Assembly: GCF_031453675.1 (NCBI RefSeq)
Contig: NZ_JAVIZX010000001.1
Location: forward strand, 1,882,001 to 1,946,000
Reading direction: 5' to 3'
Length of the DNA: 64,000 nt
Source of the DNA: Paracidovorax wautersii
GTDB lineage: Bacteria > Pseudomonadota > Gammaproteobacteria > Burkholderiales > Burkholderiaceae_C
Both the position numbers and the translations under genes were made by a program. Positions 16,998 through 24,986 of this stretch are shown one piece after another (positions within the stretch are counted from its first letter, which is position 1; the number at the start of each line of letters is the position of its first letter). The notes below the pieces were generated by a model. That model saw only the letters and a program-made list of their open reading frames with translations. It had not been told where the DNA came from and ran no database searches.

Positions 16998-17705
16998 ATG
17001 GCGGGTAGCGCGATGATCGGCGTGATCATTCCCGTGCACAACGAACAGGACCAGCTCGGGGCCTGCCTGCGTGCGGTGACAGAGGCCGCGCGGCACCCCA
17101 CGCTGGGCGGCGAAGCGGTGGCGGTGATCGTCGCGCTGGACGCGTGCACGGACCGCTCCGCCCGCATCGCCTTGGCGGGCGGAGCGCAGGCCGTGGCCGT
17201 GCACGGCCGCAACGTGGGCGCGGCCCGTGCGGCCGCCGCGGCGCAGGCGCTTGCGCTGGGCGCACGCTGGCTCAGCAGCACCGATGCCGACAGCGAGGTG
17301 GCGCCCGACTGGATCGCGGCCCAGCTGGCGGAAGGCGCGCAGGCCGTGTGCGGCACGGTCGAGGTCGCTGACTGGCGGGGCGAAAGCGCCGCCCTGCGTG
17401 CGGTCTACCAGGCGGGCTATACCGATGCGCCCGGCCACGGCCACATCCACGGGGCCAACCTGGGCGTGTGCGCCCAGGCCTATGTGCGGGCGGGCGGCTT
17501 TGCGCCGCTGCGCACGCGGGAAGACGTGGCGCTGGTCCACGCGCTTCAGGCTGGCGGCGCACGCATTGCCTGGTCCAACCGGCCGCGCGTGCGCACCAGC
17601 GCCCGCCGCAGCTACCGCGCGCCGGAAGGCTTCGGCGCCCATCTCGAACAGTTGCGCCGCTGTCTCGCCGCACCCCCAGGGCCCCTGGCCGAGGTGGCGG
17701 CGTGA
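16998..17705 (+). CDS. family 2 glycosyltransferase (operon gene 1)
   Basis: 235-residue GT-A fold glycosyltransferase without membrane helices, acting in the cytoplasm on a nucleotide sugar. It opens MIGVIIPVHNEQ (nucleotide-binding strand), and STDADSE near residue 95 is the metal-binding DxD-like motif. A late REDVALVHAL fits the ED-type catalytic region. The start is ATG at 16998 or the second ATG at 17013; neither has a strong ribosome site. Its stop overlaps the GTG start of an acyl-CoA dehydrogenase homologue, and PIG-L deacetylase and methyltransferase genes follow with overlaps. The set looks like one biosynthetic pathway; the product is unknown. Confidence 0.82.
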   Translation: MAGSAMIGVIIPVHNEQDQLGACLRAVTEAARHPTLGGEAVAVIVALDACTDRSARIALAGGAQAVAVHGRNVGAARAAAAAQALALGARWLSSTDADSEVAPDWIAAQLAEGAQAVCGTVEVADWRGESAALRAVYQAGYTDAPGHGHIHGANLGVCAQAYVRAGGFAPLRTREDVALVHALQAGGARIAWSNRPRVRTSARRSYRAPEGFGAHLEQLRRCLAAPPGPLAEVAA

Positions 17706-18790
17706 CCGCCGGCACGGCCACTTTGACCGCGGGCCTGCGGGACGCGCTGGCCCAGGGGGCTGGCGACCCGCCCGCCGCGCAGTTGCTGCGTCTGGTGCGC
17801 AGCGGCGGCGACCGGCTGCCGTTGCCCGGGAACGGCGCCACGCTGCAGCGCTGGCAGGCGCTGAGCGCGGTGGCGGCGGCCGATCTGTCGCTGGCCAAGC
17901 TGTTCGAGGGGCACACCGATGCGCTGGCCATCCTGCAGGAAGTCGCCGCCCTGCGGGGCGCGCAGGACGTGCCTGCGGGACCGGCGCCCGCGGCGGGAGA
18001 CGATGCGTCGGACGCCGGCCCCGCGCTGTGGGGCATGTGGGCGGCCGAGGCGCCCGGCGGGCGGGTGGAAGTGCACCGCCAGGCGGGCGGGCAGACCGTG
18101 CTGCGCGGCACCAAGCGCTGGTGCTCGGGGGCGGAACACCTCACGCATGCCCTCCTCACCGCCTGGTGGCCTGGGGTGGAATCGCCACAGCTGGTGGCCG
18201 TGGCCTTGCGGCAGCCGGGCGTGGCGGTCTCCGCCCAGTCCTGGCAGGCCGTGGGCATGGCGGGCAGCGCCAGCGTGGACGTGACCTTCGACGACACGCC
18301 CGCCACGCTGGTCGGCGCGCCGGGGGACTATCTGGGCCGCCCGGGCTTCTGGCACGGCGGCGCCGGCGTGGCGGCCTGCTGGTATGGCGGTGCGATGGCC
18401 GTGGGCCGGGCACTCCACCAGGCCGTGGCCGCGGCACAGAACGGCCCCGCCGGCCAGCCCTTCAAGGAGGCCGCCCTGGGCAAGGTGGACGTGGCGCTCG
18501 CCGGCGCGGCGGCCCTGCTGCGCGAGACCGCGCAGTGGATCGATGCCCATCCGCAGGCCGACGCGCAAGCGCCCGTGCTGCGCGTGCGCCAGGCCGTGGA
18601 AGCCATGGCGCGCCAGGTGCTGGACGAGGCCACCCGCGCCCTCGGCCCCACGCTGCTGTGCCGCGATGCGGCGTTTGCCCGGCGCGCGGCAGACCTGCCG
18701 GTGTTCATCCGGCAAAGCCATGCCGAACGGGACGACGCAGCGCTCGGCCGCCTGCGCGCCGCGGAACCGGAGGCGCCATGGGCCTTGTGA
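17702..18790 (+). CDS. acyl-CoA dehydrogenase-like flavoprotein (operon gene 2)
   Basis: 362-residue protein with the layout of acyl-CoA dehydrogenases: helical N domain, a beta middle domain (TKRWCSGAEHLTHALLTAW, then GMAGSASVDVTFDDTPA) and a helical C domain. The middle-domain residues that hold FAD are recognisable. I could not place the catalytic Glu with confidence, so oxidation of a fatty acyl chain is not assured; a sugar or other thioester could be the substrate. Translation probably starts at GTG 17702, which overlaps the upstream stop as GTGA. The C-terminus overlaps the PIG-L gene by 13 bases. Tight coupling argues for a joint role with its neighbours. Confidence 0.78.
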   Translation: MTAGTATLTAGLRDALAQGAGDPPAAQLLRLVRSGGDRLPLPGNGATLQRWQALSAVAAADLSLAKLFEGHTDALAILQEVAALRGAQDVPAGPAPAAGDDASDAGPALWGMWAAEAPGGRVEVHRQAGGQTVLRGTKRWCSGAEHLTHALLTAWWPGVESPQLVAVALRQPGVAVSAQSWQAVGMAGSASVDVTFDDTPATLVGAPGDYLGRPGFWHGGAGVAACWYGGAMAVGRALHQAVAAAQNGPAGQPFKEAALGKVDVALAGAAALLRETAQWIDAHPQADAQAPVLRVRQAVEAMARQVLDEATRALGPTLLCRDAAFARRAADLPVFIRQSHAERDDAALGRLRAAEPEAPWAL

Positions 18791-19614
18791 GCGCAGCGCC
18801 CTTGGAGTACCAGCATGCCGACGCAGGCGCGGATGCAGATGCCGCGTCGCGCCATATCGACACGCCGCGCCATGGCGCCGCTGCGTGGCACGCCTGGCTG
18901 CAGGCGCAGGCGCAGGCCCTGCAGCCGTTGACGGAGGCGGTGCCGCAGGCAATCGCCGCGCAACGGCTGGTGGTGGTGGCGCCCCATCCCGACGACGAAC
19001 TGCTGTGCTGCGGCCTGCTGATGCAAGCCCATGCCCGGCGCGGCGGGGCGGTGCACATCGTCGGCGTGACGGACGGCGAGGCCAGCCATGCGGACGCCCC
19101 CGGCTGGCCGCCCGAGCGCCTGGCCCGCGTCCGGCAGGGCGAGCGCCTGCGCGGGCTGCAGGCCCTGCAGATGCCGCCGCCCGCGCTGACCTCCCTGCAC
19201 CTGCCCGACGGCGGCGTGGCGCCCGCCGAGTCGGCGCTGCGCGAGGCGCTGCAACGCCTGCTGCAGCCGGGCGATGTGGTCGTCACCACCTGGCAGCGCG
19301 ACGGCCACCCGGACCACGAGGCCTGCGGCCGCGCCACGCTGGCCGCCGCCCACCGGGCGGGCGTGGCCGTCGTGCTGCAGGCGCCGGTATGGGCGTGGCA
19401 CTGGGCCCGCCTGGCCGACCCCGCCGTGCCCTGGGCGCGGCTGTGCCGCCTGGGCGCGCACCCGGCCGACCTGGAGCGCAAGCAGCGCGCGCTGCGCCGG
19501 CACGCCTCGCAGTGCCTGCCGCGCGGGCCGGGCCTGCCGCCGGTGCTGGACGACGCCATCCTGGCGCGCGCGGCCTGGCCGGATGAGTTCTTCATCGTGG
19601 AGCCCGCACCATGA
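18778..19614 (+). CDS. PIG-L family N-acetylglucosaminyl deacetylase homologue (operon gene 3)
   Basis: 278-residue zinc hydrolase of the PIG-L/LmbE family, which removes acetyl groups from N-acetyl sugars or sugar conjugates. The metal motif is PHPDDE near residue 69, and the distal HPDHEACG near residue 178 supplies another ligand. About 60 N-terminal residues come before the fold and are poorly conserved. The start ATG lies inside the end of the dehydrogenase gene and the stop overlaps the methyltransferase start (ATGA). With a glycosyltransferase in the same operon, deacetylation of the sugar just attached is the simplest idea (inference). Confidence 0.87.
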   Translation: MGLVSAAPLEYQHADAGADADAASRHIDTPRHGAAAWHAWLQAQAQALQPLTEAVPQAIAAQRLVVVAPHPDDELLCCGLLMQAHARRGGAVHIVGVTDGEASHADAPGWPPERLARVRQGERLRGLQALQMPPPALTSLHLPDGGVAPAESALREALQRLLQPGDVVVTTWQRDGHPDHEACGRATLAAAHRAGVAVVLQAPVWAWHWARLADPAVPWARLCRLGAHPADLERKQRALRRHASQCLPRGPGLPPVLDDAILARAAWPDEFFIVEPAP

Positions 19615-20216
19615 GCGCGCACCCCCCCAGCCATTTCGAGGCGCTGTACCAGCAGGGCGCCGACCCGTGGCGCATGCAGGGCAGCTGGTACGAGGCCCGC
19701 AAGCGCCAGCTGCTGCTGGTCTGCCTGCCCGGGCAGCGCTACGCCAGCGGGTACGAGCCCGGCTGTGGCGAAGGACTGCTCACGCAGCCGCTGGCCGCGC
19801 GCTGCGACCGCCTGCTGGCCGCCGATGTCTCGGCGTTGGCGCTGCAGACCGCGCAGCATCGGCTGGCCGGCCTGCCGCACGTGGCGTTCGCACGCCACGT
19901 GCTGCCGCAGGACTGGCCTGCGGGGCCCTTCGACCTGGTGGTGCTCAGCGAACTGCTGTACTACCTGGACGCCGAGGCGCTGCAGAGGCTGGCGGGCTGC
20001 CTCGTCGCGTCGCTCTCGCCACAGGCCACGGTGCTCGCCTGCCATTGGCGGCACGCCATCGCGGGGTGCGAGATCAACGGCCCGCAGGTGCACGAGCGCT
20101 TGCATGCGGCGCTGGGCCTGCCGCGCGTGCTGCAGCTGCAGGACGCCGATTTCTGCATCGACGTCTGGGAGCGCGGCCAGGGCGCCAGCCTGGCGCTGCG
20201 CGAAGGGCGGGCGTAG
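19611..20216 (+). CDS. NodS-like SAM-dependent methyltransferase (operon gene 4)
   Basis: 201-residue class I methyltransferase resembling NodS, which N-methylates deacetylated chito-oligosaccharides in rhizobia. Motif I is YEPGCGEGLLTQPLAA, followed by the acidic end of the next strand (AADVSALAL) and FDLVVLSELLYYL as motif IV. The early DPWRMQGSWYEARKR is shared with NodS-type proteins. Following a PIG-L deacetylase, methylation of the freed amine would be chemically sensible. This mirrors NodB-NodS logic, but that is inference. Last gene of the operon; 20 bases separate it from the converging MFS gene. Confidence 0.85.
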   Translation: MSAHPPSHFEALYQQGADPWRMQGSWYEARKRQLLLVCLPGQRYASGYEPGCGEGLLTQPLAARCDRLLAADVSALALQTAQHRLAGLPHVAFARHVLPQDWPAGPFDLVVLSELLYYLDAEALQRLAGCLVASLSPQATVLACHWRHAIAGCEINGPQVHERLHAALGLPRVLQLQDADFCIDVWERGQGASLALREGRA

Positions 20217-20236
20217 CAGGCGAGCAGTCCGACCCC

Positions 20237-21448
20237 TCAGCGCGGCGCGGGCACCGCGCGGGCCGTCGCTGCGGCGATGGCCGCCAGCGCGATCAGCACG
20301 GCACCGTAGCCCAGCGCGGTGGCGTGCAGCCCGTACAGGCCGGTCAGCAGCCCGGCCGCGATGGCCGGCAGGCTGAAGGCCAGGTAGCTCAGCACGAAGA
20401 AGCTGGCCATCAGCCCCGCCCGGTCCTGCGGCGACGCCATGGGCACCAGGCAGCGCACGGCGGCATTGAAGCCTGCGCCAAAGCCCAGCCCCGCCACCAG
20501 CGTGCCGCCGAAGAAGGCCGCCGGGCTGTGCCAGGCCACGCCGGCCAGCGTGATGGCCAGCCCCAGGGCCAGCGCCGCGGCGCTGAACTGCAGCACGCCG
20601 CGCGGCGGGCGCTGGCGCACCACGGCGATGGCCAGCGCGCCGGGCAGCACCAGCGCGGCGATGAGCAGGCCGCCCACCAGGGGCGAGGCGCTGCCCGTCA
20701 CCAGCCGGCCCAGCGAGGGGCCGAGCGACAGGTAGAACCCGCCCAGCGCCCACCCCGCCGTGCTCAGCGGCAGGATGCGCAGCAGCGGCGTGCGCGCGGC
20801 CTGCGGCACATGCATGCGCGGCATTAGCGACCGCCAGGCGCCTGCCCGGCGCGTGACCGTCTCCGGCAACCAGAACGCGGCCGCGCACTGCAGGGCGATC
20901 ACCCCCAGCAGCAGTTCGAACACCAGCTGCGTGGGCGAAGGCAGGTACTGCACCAGCACGCTGGTGCCGAGCGCCCCCACGGCCATGCCGACCATGGGCG
21001 CCACGCTGTTCATCAGCGGGCCGCGCACGGGGTGCAGGTCCACCAGCAGGGCGCTGAGCGCGCTGGTCGCCATGCCCGTCGCCACGCCCTGCAACACGCG
21101 GGCGGCCAGCAGCCAGGCCACGGATTCGGCCTGCCAGAACGCCAGCACCGACACGAACTCCAGCGCCAGCGCCGCGATCACCACGCTGCGCCGGCCGACA
21201 TGGTCCGACAGCGCGCCGAAGCAGAGCAGCGCCGCCAGCAGCGCAAACGCATAGCTGGAGAAGATCACGGTGAGGCTGAAGGCCGAGAAGCCCCACATCT
21301 CCCGGTACAGCGCGTACAAGGGCGAGGGAGCGCTCGACGCCGCCAGGAACATCACCACCAGGGACACCGTGAACCACAGAGCCGCATGGGGGCCGAGCCG
21401 GCGCCGGGGCCAGGCGACGGGCGGAGCAGGGGAGAAGGCTGTCGTCAT
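20237..21448 (-). CDS. MFS transporter (probable drug efflux)
   Basis: 403-residue, 12-helix major facilitator. The motif-A loop between helices 2 and 3 reads GALSDHVGRRSV, and LSALLVDLHPVRG sits in the middle. It exports small hydrophobic compounds in related members, driven by the proton gradient. It is divergent from a TetR regulator, with two copies of a 21-base operator between them, the first only five bases before this start codon. Repression by that regulator is therefore very likely. The substrate is unknown. Confidence 0.88.
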   Translation of the reverse strand: MTTAFSPAPPVAWPRRRLGPHAALWFTVSLVVMFLAASSAPSPLYALYREMWGFSAFSLTVIFSSYAFALLAALLCFGALSDHVGRRSVVIAALALEFVSVLAFWQAESVAWLLAARVLQGVATGMATSALSALLVDLHPVRGPLMNSVAPMVGMAVGALGTSVLVQYLPSPTQLVFELLLGVIALQCAAAFWLPETVTRRAGAWRSLMPRMHVPQAARTPLLRILPLSTAGWALGGFYLSLGPSLGRLVTGSASPLVGGLLIAALVLPGALAIAVVRQRPPRGVLQFSAAALALGLAITLAGVAWHSPAAFFGGTLVAGLGFGAGFNAAVRCLVPMASPQDRAGLMASFFVLSYLAFSLPAIAAGLLTGLYGLHATALGYGAVLIALAAIAAATARAVPAPR

Positions 21449-21453
21449 GGTGC

Positions 21454-21474
21454 TAAAGCAAAAAATTTGCGTTA
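21454..21474. promoter_or_regulatory. TetR operator, left site
   Basis: TAAAGCAAA, three bases, TTTGCGTTA: an inverted repeat matching at 8 of 9 positions per arm, five bases from the MFS start codon. Its mirror image lies at 21489-21509. Confidence 0.75.
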
Positions 21475-21488
21475 ATGGATTGTGCCAC

Positions 21489-21509
21489 TAACGCAAAGTC
21501 TTTGCTTTA
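21489..21509. promoter_or_regulatory. TetR operator, right site
   Basis: TAACGCAAA, three bases, TTTGCTTTA. It is the exact reverse complement in both arms of the left site about a common centre at 21481.5, so the two sites form a nested dyad 56 bases long. Confidence 0.75.
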
Positions 21510-21548
21510 CGGCGCGCGCCTTGCGGAGGGGCCTCCTACAATCGCCCC

Positions 21549-22190
21549 ATGACGACGACCGAAGCAGCCGCAGCCGCCACCCGTTTGCGCCCCGGCGGAC
21601 GCAGTGCCCGCGTGCAGGCCGCCGTGCACCAGGCCGTGCACGACCTCACGGCGCTGCACGGGCGCGAGGCGCTCACCATTCCGCAGATCGCCGCGCAGGC
21701 GGGCGTGACGCCGTCCACCATCTACCGCCGCTGGGGCGATCTGGTCGAGCTGCTGGCCGATGTGTCCCTCGCCCGGCTGCGCGACGAATCCGAGCCGCCC
21801 GACACCGGCAGCGTGCAGGGCGACCTGCTGGCCTGGGGCGAGCAGTTCCTGGAGGAGATGTCCTCCGACGTGGGCCGCCAGATGCTCAAGGACGTACTCA
21901 CCGCCAGCGGCTATGGCGACGGCTCCGCGCCGTGCCAGTGCCTGCAGATCACCGCGGGGCAGATCACCTTGCTGGTCGAGCGTGCACAGGCGCGCGGCCA
22001 GGCCACGCCGTCGGTGGACGCGGTGCTGGACACCCTCGTCTCGCCCATCATCTACCGCCTGCTCATGGGCGCGGGCACGCCCACCGGACGGCAGCTGGCC
22101 CACTGGGTGGGGCTGTGCGTGGCACAGGCGGGTGCGGCCGATGTGTTGCCGGCCCATGGCGCACCGGTGGCCAAGACCGGGAACCGCTAG
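21549..22190 (+). CDS. TetR family regulator of the divergent MFS pump
   Basis: 213-residue TetR-type repressor. The helix-turn-helix covers about residues 37-62 (LTIPQIAAQAGVTPSTIYRRWGD), and a ligand-binding domain of the TetR_C family follows. It would repress the adjacent MFS gene and probably itself until an inducer binds. The paired operator sites sit between the two start codons, 40 bases before this ATG. The start was chosen as the first ATG after those sites; the longer frame from 21482 would run through the operator. A recognisable class of inducer cannot be named. Confidence 0.9.
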   Translation: MTTTEAAAAATRLRPGGRSARVQAAVHQAVHDLTALHGREALTIPQIAAQAGVTPSTIYRRWGDLVELLADVSLARLRDESEPPDTGSVQGDLLAWGEQFLEEMSSDVGRQMLKDVLTASGYGDGSAPCQCLQITAGQITLLVERAQARGQATPSVDAVLDTLVSPIIYRLLMGAGTPTGRQLAHWVGLCVAQAGAADVLPAHGAPVAKTGNR

Positions 22191-22229
22191 GCGGGAGCGG
22201 CTGGTCGTGCCTGCTGCCGGCCATTTTCA

Positions 22230-22320
22230 GTACTTTTTTAAAAGCCTTTTAGGGCTCCAGCGCATATTCCATGAGCGCATGCAGCTATCAATAGCGTAGC
22301 GATAAGGCGCCGGCCTTTGA
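22230..22320 (+). repeat. repeat family A, reference copy
   Basis: The clearest copy, with TTTTAGGGCTCC, then AGCGCATGCAGCTATCAA and TAGCGTAGCGATAAGG. The 314-base gap between the TetR gene and the FGE-fold gene holds nothing else that I recognise. Confidence 0.65.
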
Positions 22321-22504
22321 GCGCTGCAGGCGGCGGGCCTGCGGGCGGCCGGCGCCCGCCCCGCACGGATGCACGCCGCAGTGGCACCATGGCAGCCGCT
22401 GGAGCGGAACTGCCGGCGGGCAGTCGCGCTGCCCGGCGCTGCACAGACCGTGCCCCGGCCTCCCAATTGCATGTCGCAGTGGTCCCTTGCCGAGGAGTGC
22501 GTCC

Positions 22505-23617
22505 ATGGTGTTGTGTCTTCCGTCCCCCGGCCTGCGCCGCGCCGCCGCCGTGTTGGCGGCGTTCAGCCTGTCCTGGCCGGCCGCGCAGTCTGCGTCCCCG
22601 GCGCCCCTTCCGCATGCCGTGTCGGTGTGGACGAACACGCTGGGCATGCCCTTCGTGCAGATCCCGGCGGGCCGGTTCCGCATGGGCAGCGACGAGCCGG
22701 TGCAGGCGCTGGCGCGCGACTTTCCGCAGCTGGAGCGCCGCCGCTTCGAGCAGCTGGACGACGAGGCGCCGGTGCATACCGTGCGCATCACGCAGGCCTT
22801 CTGGTTGGGGCAGACGGAGGTGACGGTGGGGCAGTTCCGCCGCTTCGTGCAGGCCTCGGGCTACCAGCCCGAATCGGTGGCCGACGGCACGGGCGGCTAT
22901 GGCTACAACCCGGCCTACGACCCCGCCACCACGGCGCGCGGCGATGCCTTCGAGGGGCGCGATCCGCGCTATTCATGGCAGAACCCGGGCTTTGCCCAGA
23001 GCGACGACCACCCCGTGGTCAACGTCACCTGGTACGACGCCGCCGCGCTGGCCGCCTGGCTCAGCGCCACCGAAGGCCACCGCTACCGCCTGCCGACCGA
23101 GGCCGAATGGGAATACGCCTGCCGCGCCGGCACCACTACCCGCTGGCCCCATGGCGACGATCCGCAGGCGCTGGCCCCGCACGCCAACGTGTTCGACCAC
23201 ACCGCCGCGCCCTACTGGCCGCGCTGGCAGGCCCAGGCCGTGGCCGGCAGCGACGGCCACGCCTTCACCGCGCCGGTGGCGCAGTACCCGGCCAATGCCT
23301 TCGGCGTGCACGACATGGTGGGCAACGTGTGGGAGTGGGTGTCGGACTGGCATGCCGACGACGCCTATGCCCGGGCGCCCGCCGCCGATCCGCAGGGGCC
23401 GGCCAAGGGCAGCGTGAAAGTGCGCCGCGGCGGCTCCTGGCACACCTGGCCGCTCTATGCCCGCTGCGCCTACCGCAATTGGAACGTGCCGCAGACGCGC
23501 TACACGCTGGTGGGCATCCGGCTGGTGCGGGAGCTGGACGGCGCGGCTGCAGCATCGACCCGCCCGGCGCCGCAGGCAGCGCGGCTTCCGGCGGCGCCTG
23601 CGCAGAGGGCTCGGTAG
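22505..23617 (+). CDS. exported FGE-sulfatase (SUMF1) domain protein without the catalytic cysteines
   Basis: 370 residues: a signal peptide (about 1-28, LRRAAAVLAAFSLSWPAAQS) and a formylglycine-generating-enzyme fold. Fold marks are PFVQIPAGRFRMGSDE, GQTEVTVGQFRRFVQASGY, the stretch YRLPTEAEWEYACRAGT and NVWEWVSDW. In true FGE the region after RxGGS carries two copper-binding cysteines. Here it reads RRGGSWHTWPLYARCAYR, so both positions are Thr and Ala; the single nearby Cys is displaced. It is therefore unlikely to mature sulfatases and may bind a ligand or act on another substrate in the periplasm. ATG 22505 is preferred to TTG 22487 because GAGGAG lies at 22492-22497. Confidence 0.85.
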   Translation: MVLCLPSPGLRRAAAVLAAFSLSWPAAQSASPAPLPHAVSVWTNTLGMPFVQIPAGRFRMGSDEPVQALARDFPQLERRRFEQLDDEAPVHTVRITQAFWLGQTEVTVGQFRRFVQASGYQPESVADGTGGYGYNPAYDPATTARGDAFEGRDPRYSWQNPGFAQSDDHPVVNVTWYDAAALAAWLSATEGHRYRLPTEAEWEYACRAGTTTRWPHGDDPQALAPHANVFDHTAAPYWPRWQAQAVAGSDGHAFTAPVAQYPANAFGVHDMVGNVWEWVSDWHADDAYARAPAADPQGPAKGSVKVRRGGSWHTWPLYARCAYRNWNVPQTRYTLVGIRLVRELDGAAAASTRPAPQAARLPAAPAQRAR

Positions 23618-23672
23618 CGCGGCCGCACGCGACGCAACGCCGCTGCGCGCCCTGTGCTGCGCTGCGCCCGGC

Positions 23673-24803
23673 TCACAGGCTCTTGAGCGGCACCACGTCC
23701 TTGCCCTTGAACGTGAACACCGTCACGGCGGACGAGCGCAGGTCGTGCTTGTCGTCGTAGCTGTACTCGCCGCTCACGCCGGCGTACTTGCCCTTGGCGA
23801 TGTGGTCGATGATCTTCTTGCCGTCCGTGCCCTGCGTGGCTTCGATGGCGCTGGCCAGCAGGTGCATGCCGTCGTAGAACGCGGCGGCATACGTGAGCGG
23901 GTCGCGCTTGTATTCGGCGCGGTAGCGCTCGATGAACTTCTGGCCCTTGTCGCTCTTGTCCAGCATCGAGCCGCCCTGCGTGCAGTAGGCGTTGAGGTTG
24001 CCGGCCACCTGCGACAGCACGGACGTCTCGGACGAGCAGATGCCGTCGCCGCCCAGCAGCGGCACGTTCAGGCCCAGCGCGCGCATCTGGCGCAGCATGG
24101 GGCCGCCCTGGGGCGAGTAGCCGCCGTAGAAGACGGCCTCGGCCTTGGAGGCGCGCACGCTGGTCAGGATGGCGGTGAAGTCCGTGGCCTTGTCGGTAGT
24201 GAATTCGTTGGTCACCACCTTGATGCCCTGGCGCTTGGCCTCTTCCGTGAATTCCTTGGCCACGCCCTGGCCGTAGGCGGTGCGGTCGTCGATGACGGCC
24301 ACGGTCTTGATCTTCAGGTCCTGCGCGGCGTAGACGGCCATCTTGGTGCCCAGCTGGTTGTCGCTGGCGCCGATGCGGAACAGGTTGCGGTAGCCCTGCT
24401 GCGTGATCTTGGGGTTGGAGGCGACGGTGAAGGTGACGATGTCGGCCTCGGCCAGCACGCGCGAGGCGGGCATGGCCACGCCCGAGTTGTAGGGGCCGAG
24501 CACGAACTTCACCTTGCGGTCCGCCAGGCCCTGGGCGATCTGCACGCCCTGCTTGGGGTCGGCGCCGTCGTCGTGCACGTCCAGCTCGAACTGCACCGGC
24601 TTGCCGCCCACCTTGATGCCGCGGGCGTTGATCTCCTTGACGGCGAGCAGCGCGGCGTCGCGGTTGTCCACGCCGTTGGCGGCCTGCGGGCCGGTCACGG
24701 GGCTGAGAAAGCCCACGCGGATGCGCTCCTGCGCGTGGCCGAAACCGGCGGCGGCCAGGCTGGCGATGAGGACGGCGGTGCGAAGCATCGGACGGTGGTT
24801 CAC
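23673..24803 (-). CDS. LivJ-type branched-chain amino acid ABC transporter binding protein
   Basis: 376-residue periplasmic binding protein of type I fold. A signal peptide (LRTAVLIASLAAAGFGHAQ) leads into IRVGFLSPVTGPQA, as in LivJ/HAAT family receptors for branched-chain amino acids, amides or aromatic acids. A GTG start at 24803 is preferred because AAGGAG precedes it by seven bases; the longer frame to 24869 has no such site. No permease or ATPase genes are adjacent, so it must share a transporter encoded elsewhere. Upstream on the same strand is a frameshifted ornithine cyclodeaminase gene, which hints at amino-acid use. Confidence 0.88.
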   Translation of the reverse strand: MNHRPMLRTAVLIASLAAAGFGHAQERIRVGFLSPVTGPQAANGVDNRDAALLAVKEINARGIKVGGKPVQFELDVHDDGADPKQGVQIAQGLADRKVKFVLGPYNSGVAMPASRVLAEADIVTFTVASNPKITQQGYRNLFRIGASDNQLGTKMAVYAAQDLKIKTVAVIDDRTAYGQGVAKEFTEEAKRQGIKVVTNEFTTDKATDFTAILTSVRASKAEAVFYGGYSPQGGPMLRQMRALGLNVPLLGGDGICSSETSVLSQVAGNLNAYCTQGGSMLDKSDKGQKFIERYRAEYKRDPLTYAAAFYDGMHLLASAIEATQGTDGKKIIDHIAKGKYAGVSGEYSYDDKHDLRSSAVTVFTFKGKDVVPLKSL

Positions 24804-24986
24804 GGTGAATCTCCTTGGATCTGGATCGTTGTGGGAAAGGGCCTGCGCACGCGCGCCGGCCTGCCTCATGGGCGGGCGGCGCGTGGCGGGGCCGGCGGCG
24901 AGTATGCCCGCAGCGCGGCGGGCCGCGGCCGTGATGCGGCGCGAACGTGAGGCGGGCGGTGGTTGCGGCGGCGCTGCCCGCCGCGC

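Noticed and set aside
22487-23617. TTG start for the FGE-fold protein
   Set aside because: ATG at 22505 has a well-placed GAGGAG, which the TTG start would itself cover.
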